A stretch of 64,000 nucleotides of DNA from Tepidibacter mesophilus. GTDB taxonomy: Bacteria > Bacillota > Clostridia > Peptostreptococcales > Peptostreptococcaceae. The stretch lies in contig NZ_BDQY01000001.1 of NCBI RefSeq assembly GCF_002724055.1, positions 1 through 64,000 on the forward strand. The letters are read 5' to 3'. The position numbers were made by a program, and so were the translations under genes. Of the stretch, positions 62,720 through 64,000 are shown in pieces. Each line of letters starts with the position of its first letter. Positions within the stretch are counted from its first letter, which is position 1. The notes under the pieces are model-generated. The model was not told the origin of the DNA. It did not search any database and saw only the letters and a list, made by a program, of their open reading frames with translations.

Positions 62720-63628
62720 TTACATTATATTTTTTATATCCATAGACATCTGTTTCTTCAAATCCTCTAATGTATCGAACTTTATTTCATCTCTAATTCT
62801 TCTTATGAAAATAACAGATACTTCCTTCTCATATAAATCTCCATTGTATTGAAGTATATACGTTTCAACTGTAAATTCATTTTGCTTAACAGTTGGGCTG
62901 TATCCTACATTGGTTGCACCATTATAGATTTTCCCATCTATATTTACTTTTGTTTGATACACGCCAACCTTAGGAACCAATATGTTGTCATCATATTTCA
63001 AGTTAATAGTTGGAAATCCTAAATTTCTTCCTATTTTTTTACCATGTACAACAATTCCTTTAATTTCATAATCTCTTCCTAAAAATTCGCTAACTTTATC
63101 TACATCCCCAATTTCTAGCAAATTCCTTACATAAGTACTGCTTATTCTTATATTTTTCAAGCAAATAGGCTTCATAACCTTTACATCAAAACCATAAATC
63201 TTCCCCATATTTTTCAAAAACTGAGCATTTCCACCTCTATTTTGACCAAATCTAAAATCATGTCCTATAACTACTTGTTTTGCATTCAATTTATCCTTCA
63301 GAATTGTCTGTATATATTCCTTTGGATCTAATTTTATTATAAATTCATCAAATGGTATAGCAACAATTATATCTATTCCCATTTGATTTATAATTCTATA
63401 TTTTTCTTCTTTAGTAATTATATTTTTTAGTTTGTCTTTTTTAAAAAAATTAACAGGATGATTAGTAAATGTAAAAAGTACACTCTTAATTTTTTTCTTT
63501 TTAGCGATTAATATAGCATCTCTTATTATTTTTTGATGGCCTTTATGTACTCCATCAAAATTTCCAATAGTTACAACAGTATCGTGGTCTATATTTAGAT
63601 CTTGTAAATCTGTAATTATCTTCATCAT
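62720..63628 (-). CDS. ribF: Bifunctional riboflavin kinase / FMN adenylyltransferase
   Basis: 302 residues from the ATG at 63628, six bases after GGAG; a TTG at 63640 overlaps that site. The N-terminal nucleotidyltransferase (GNFDGVHKGHQKII, FRFGQNRGGN) makes FAD and the C-terminal flavokinase (GRNLGFPTINLKYD, NVGYSPTV) makes FMN. It lies 15 bases after truB, the common gene order. Confidence 0.97.
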   Translation of the reverse strand: MMKIITDLQDLNIDHDTVVTIGNFDGVHKGHQKIIRDAILIAKKKKIKSVLFTFTNHPVNFFKKDKLKNIITKEEKYRIINQMGIDIIVAIPFDEFIIKLDPKEYIQTILKDKLNAKQVVIGHDFRFGQNRGGNAQFLKNMGKIYGFDVKVMKPICLKNIRISSTYVRNLLEIGDVDKVSEFLGRDYEIKGIVVHGKKIGRNLGFPTINLKYDDNILVPKVGVYQTKVNIDGKIYNGATNVGYSPTVKQNEFTVETYILQYNGDLYEKEVSVIFIRRIRDEIKFDTLEDLKKQMSMDIKNIM

Positions 63629-63643
63629 ACTCAGCTCCAATAA

Positions 63644-64000
63644 TTAAATAAATAATTTATGGCTTTTTAATAATATATTATTGTCTTGTATTTTTATTTT
63701 CCCAATTGCACAGAACTCATCATCTATATATACTTTTACCAGTTCCTCATCCTGATATTGTTGGTTAATTATTAGACCTTTTTGATATATAGTATTCCCG
63801 TTAGAAAATGCCTTGAATGCACTTTTCTTTAAAGCTATTTCTTTATAATCTACAAGAGGATAGTCTATTCCTATTATATATTCTTGTAATTTAAAGTCTT
63901 TAGATGCTTGTTCAATTTCTTCGAGTGTATATGCATTTTCAATATCAAAATTTCCAGATTTAGTTCTAAGTAAAAACGACATATAAGCACCTACTCCAAG
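63644..64000 (-). CDS. truB: tRNA pseudouridine-55 synthase, C-terminal part
   Basis: About 119 C-terminal codons; the gene runs off the right edge. LGVGAYMSFLLRTKSGNFD and ENAYTLEEIEQA match the end of the TruB catalytic domain, and the rest is the short C-terminal module. The catalytic Asp would be outside the window. TruB makes pseudouridine 55 in the T-loop of tRNAs. It is adjacent to ribF. Confidence 0.9.
   Translation of the reverse strand, partial: LGVGAYMSFLLRTKSGNFDIENAYTLEEIEQASKDFKLQEYIIGIDYPLVDYKEIALKKSAFKAFSNGNTIYQKGLIINQQYQDEELVKVYIDDEFCAIGKIKIQDNNILLKSHKLFI

Noticed and set aside
1-64000. CRISPR arrays, tRNA or rRNA genes, complete prophage or complete insertion sequence
   Set aside because: No regularly spaced repeats, no cloverleaf or rRNA-like sequence, and only fragments of IS elements were found on reading both strands.

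Overview
The window is AT-rich DNA (by eye about 30% G+C) from a low-GC, spore-forming anaerobe of the Clostridia. The right end has the order truB-ribF-rpsO-pnp-polysaccharide deacetylase-M16 peptidase-ymxH/ylmC-dapG-tepA-ftsK/spoIIIE-mnmH-rimO-pgsA-recA-rny, which is a clostridial housekeeping block. Spore genes (a Spo0E-like phosphatase, a CotF pair, a SASP-like small protein) and a [NiFe] hydrogenase fit that picture. A Peptostreptococcaceae or Clostridiaceae relative is likely, but I cannot name the species. No rRNA, tRNA or CRISPR array was seen.

Layout. 0-7.5 kb: a regulator fusing a Cro/C1 helix-turn-helix to a superoxide-reductase-like domain; a Spo0E-like protein; a TIM-barrel/Tm-1-like gene pair with a neighbouring AraC regulator that carries its own copy of the same TIM barrel; a WYL regulator with a nitroreductase, a truncated second nitroreductase, a long palindromic operator and a rhodanese pseudogene. 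7.5-24.7 kb: accessory genes, namely folate ECF S component, GNAT, spore coat pair, SASP-like protein, MsrA-MsrB fusion, DHA2 exporter plus flavodoxin-like reductase divergent from an AraC-GH39 regulator, HAD phosphatase, cupin, prolyl iminopeptidase-like hydrolase, an orphan TIM-barrel protein beside an IS3 relic, a VOC protein and a secreted stalk-domain protein.

25-33.2 kb: one leftward [NiFe] hydrogenase operon (cytochrome b5-like protein, small subunit, large subunit, protease, hypA, hypF, hypC, hypD, hypE). HypA lacks its zinc finger, hypF has no ordinary start codon, and hypB is absent from the locus. 33.5-42 kb: a TerD-domain protein, a DUF2262 gene broken by one in-frame TGA, a phospholipase D-like protein, an Rpn-family nuclease, an unknown protein, and many relics. 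At least four fragments descend from an L,D-transpeptidase gene, three from a KptA-like gene tail carrying its terminator, and others from IS3 transposases and an Rpn gene. 42.2-46.9 kb: a chemoreceptor, and a three-gene PspA operon (PspA, a Cys-cluster protein, a secreted Ser/Thr/Asn-rich protein). 47-64 kb: the housekeeping block. recA has a clear promoter with a LexA box, and rpsO has a structured leader.

How it fits together. Several regulators sit next to their likely targets: the AraC-TIM protein by the TIM/Tm-1 pair, the WYL protein by the nitroreductases, and the AraC-GH39 protein by the flavodoxin/exporter pair. In two of these the sensor domain looks like an enzyme kept for sensing. 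The most distinctive features are the HTH-superoxide-reductase fusion, the reduced HypA, and the set of decayed repeats.
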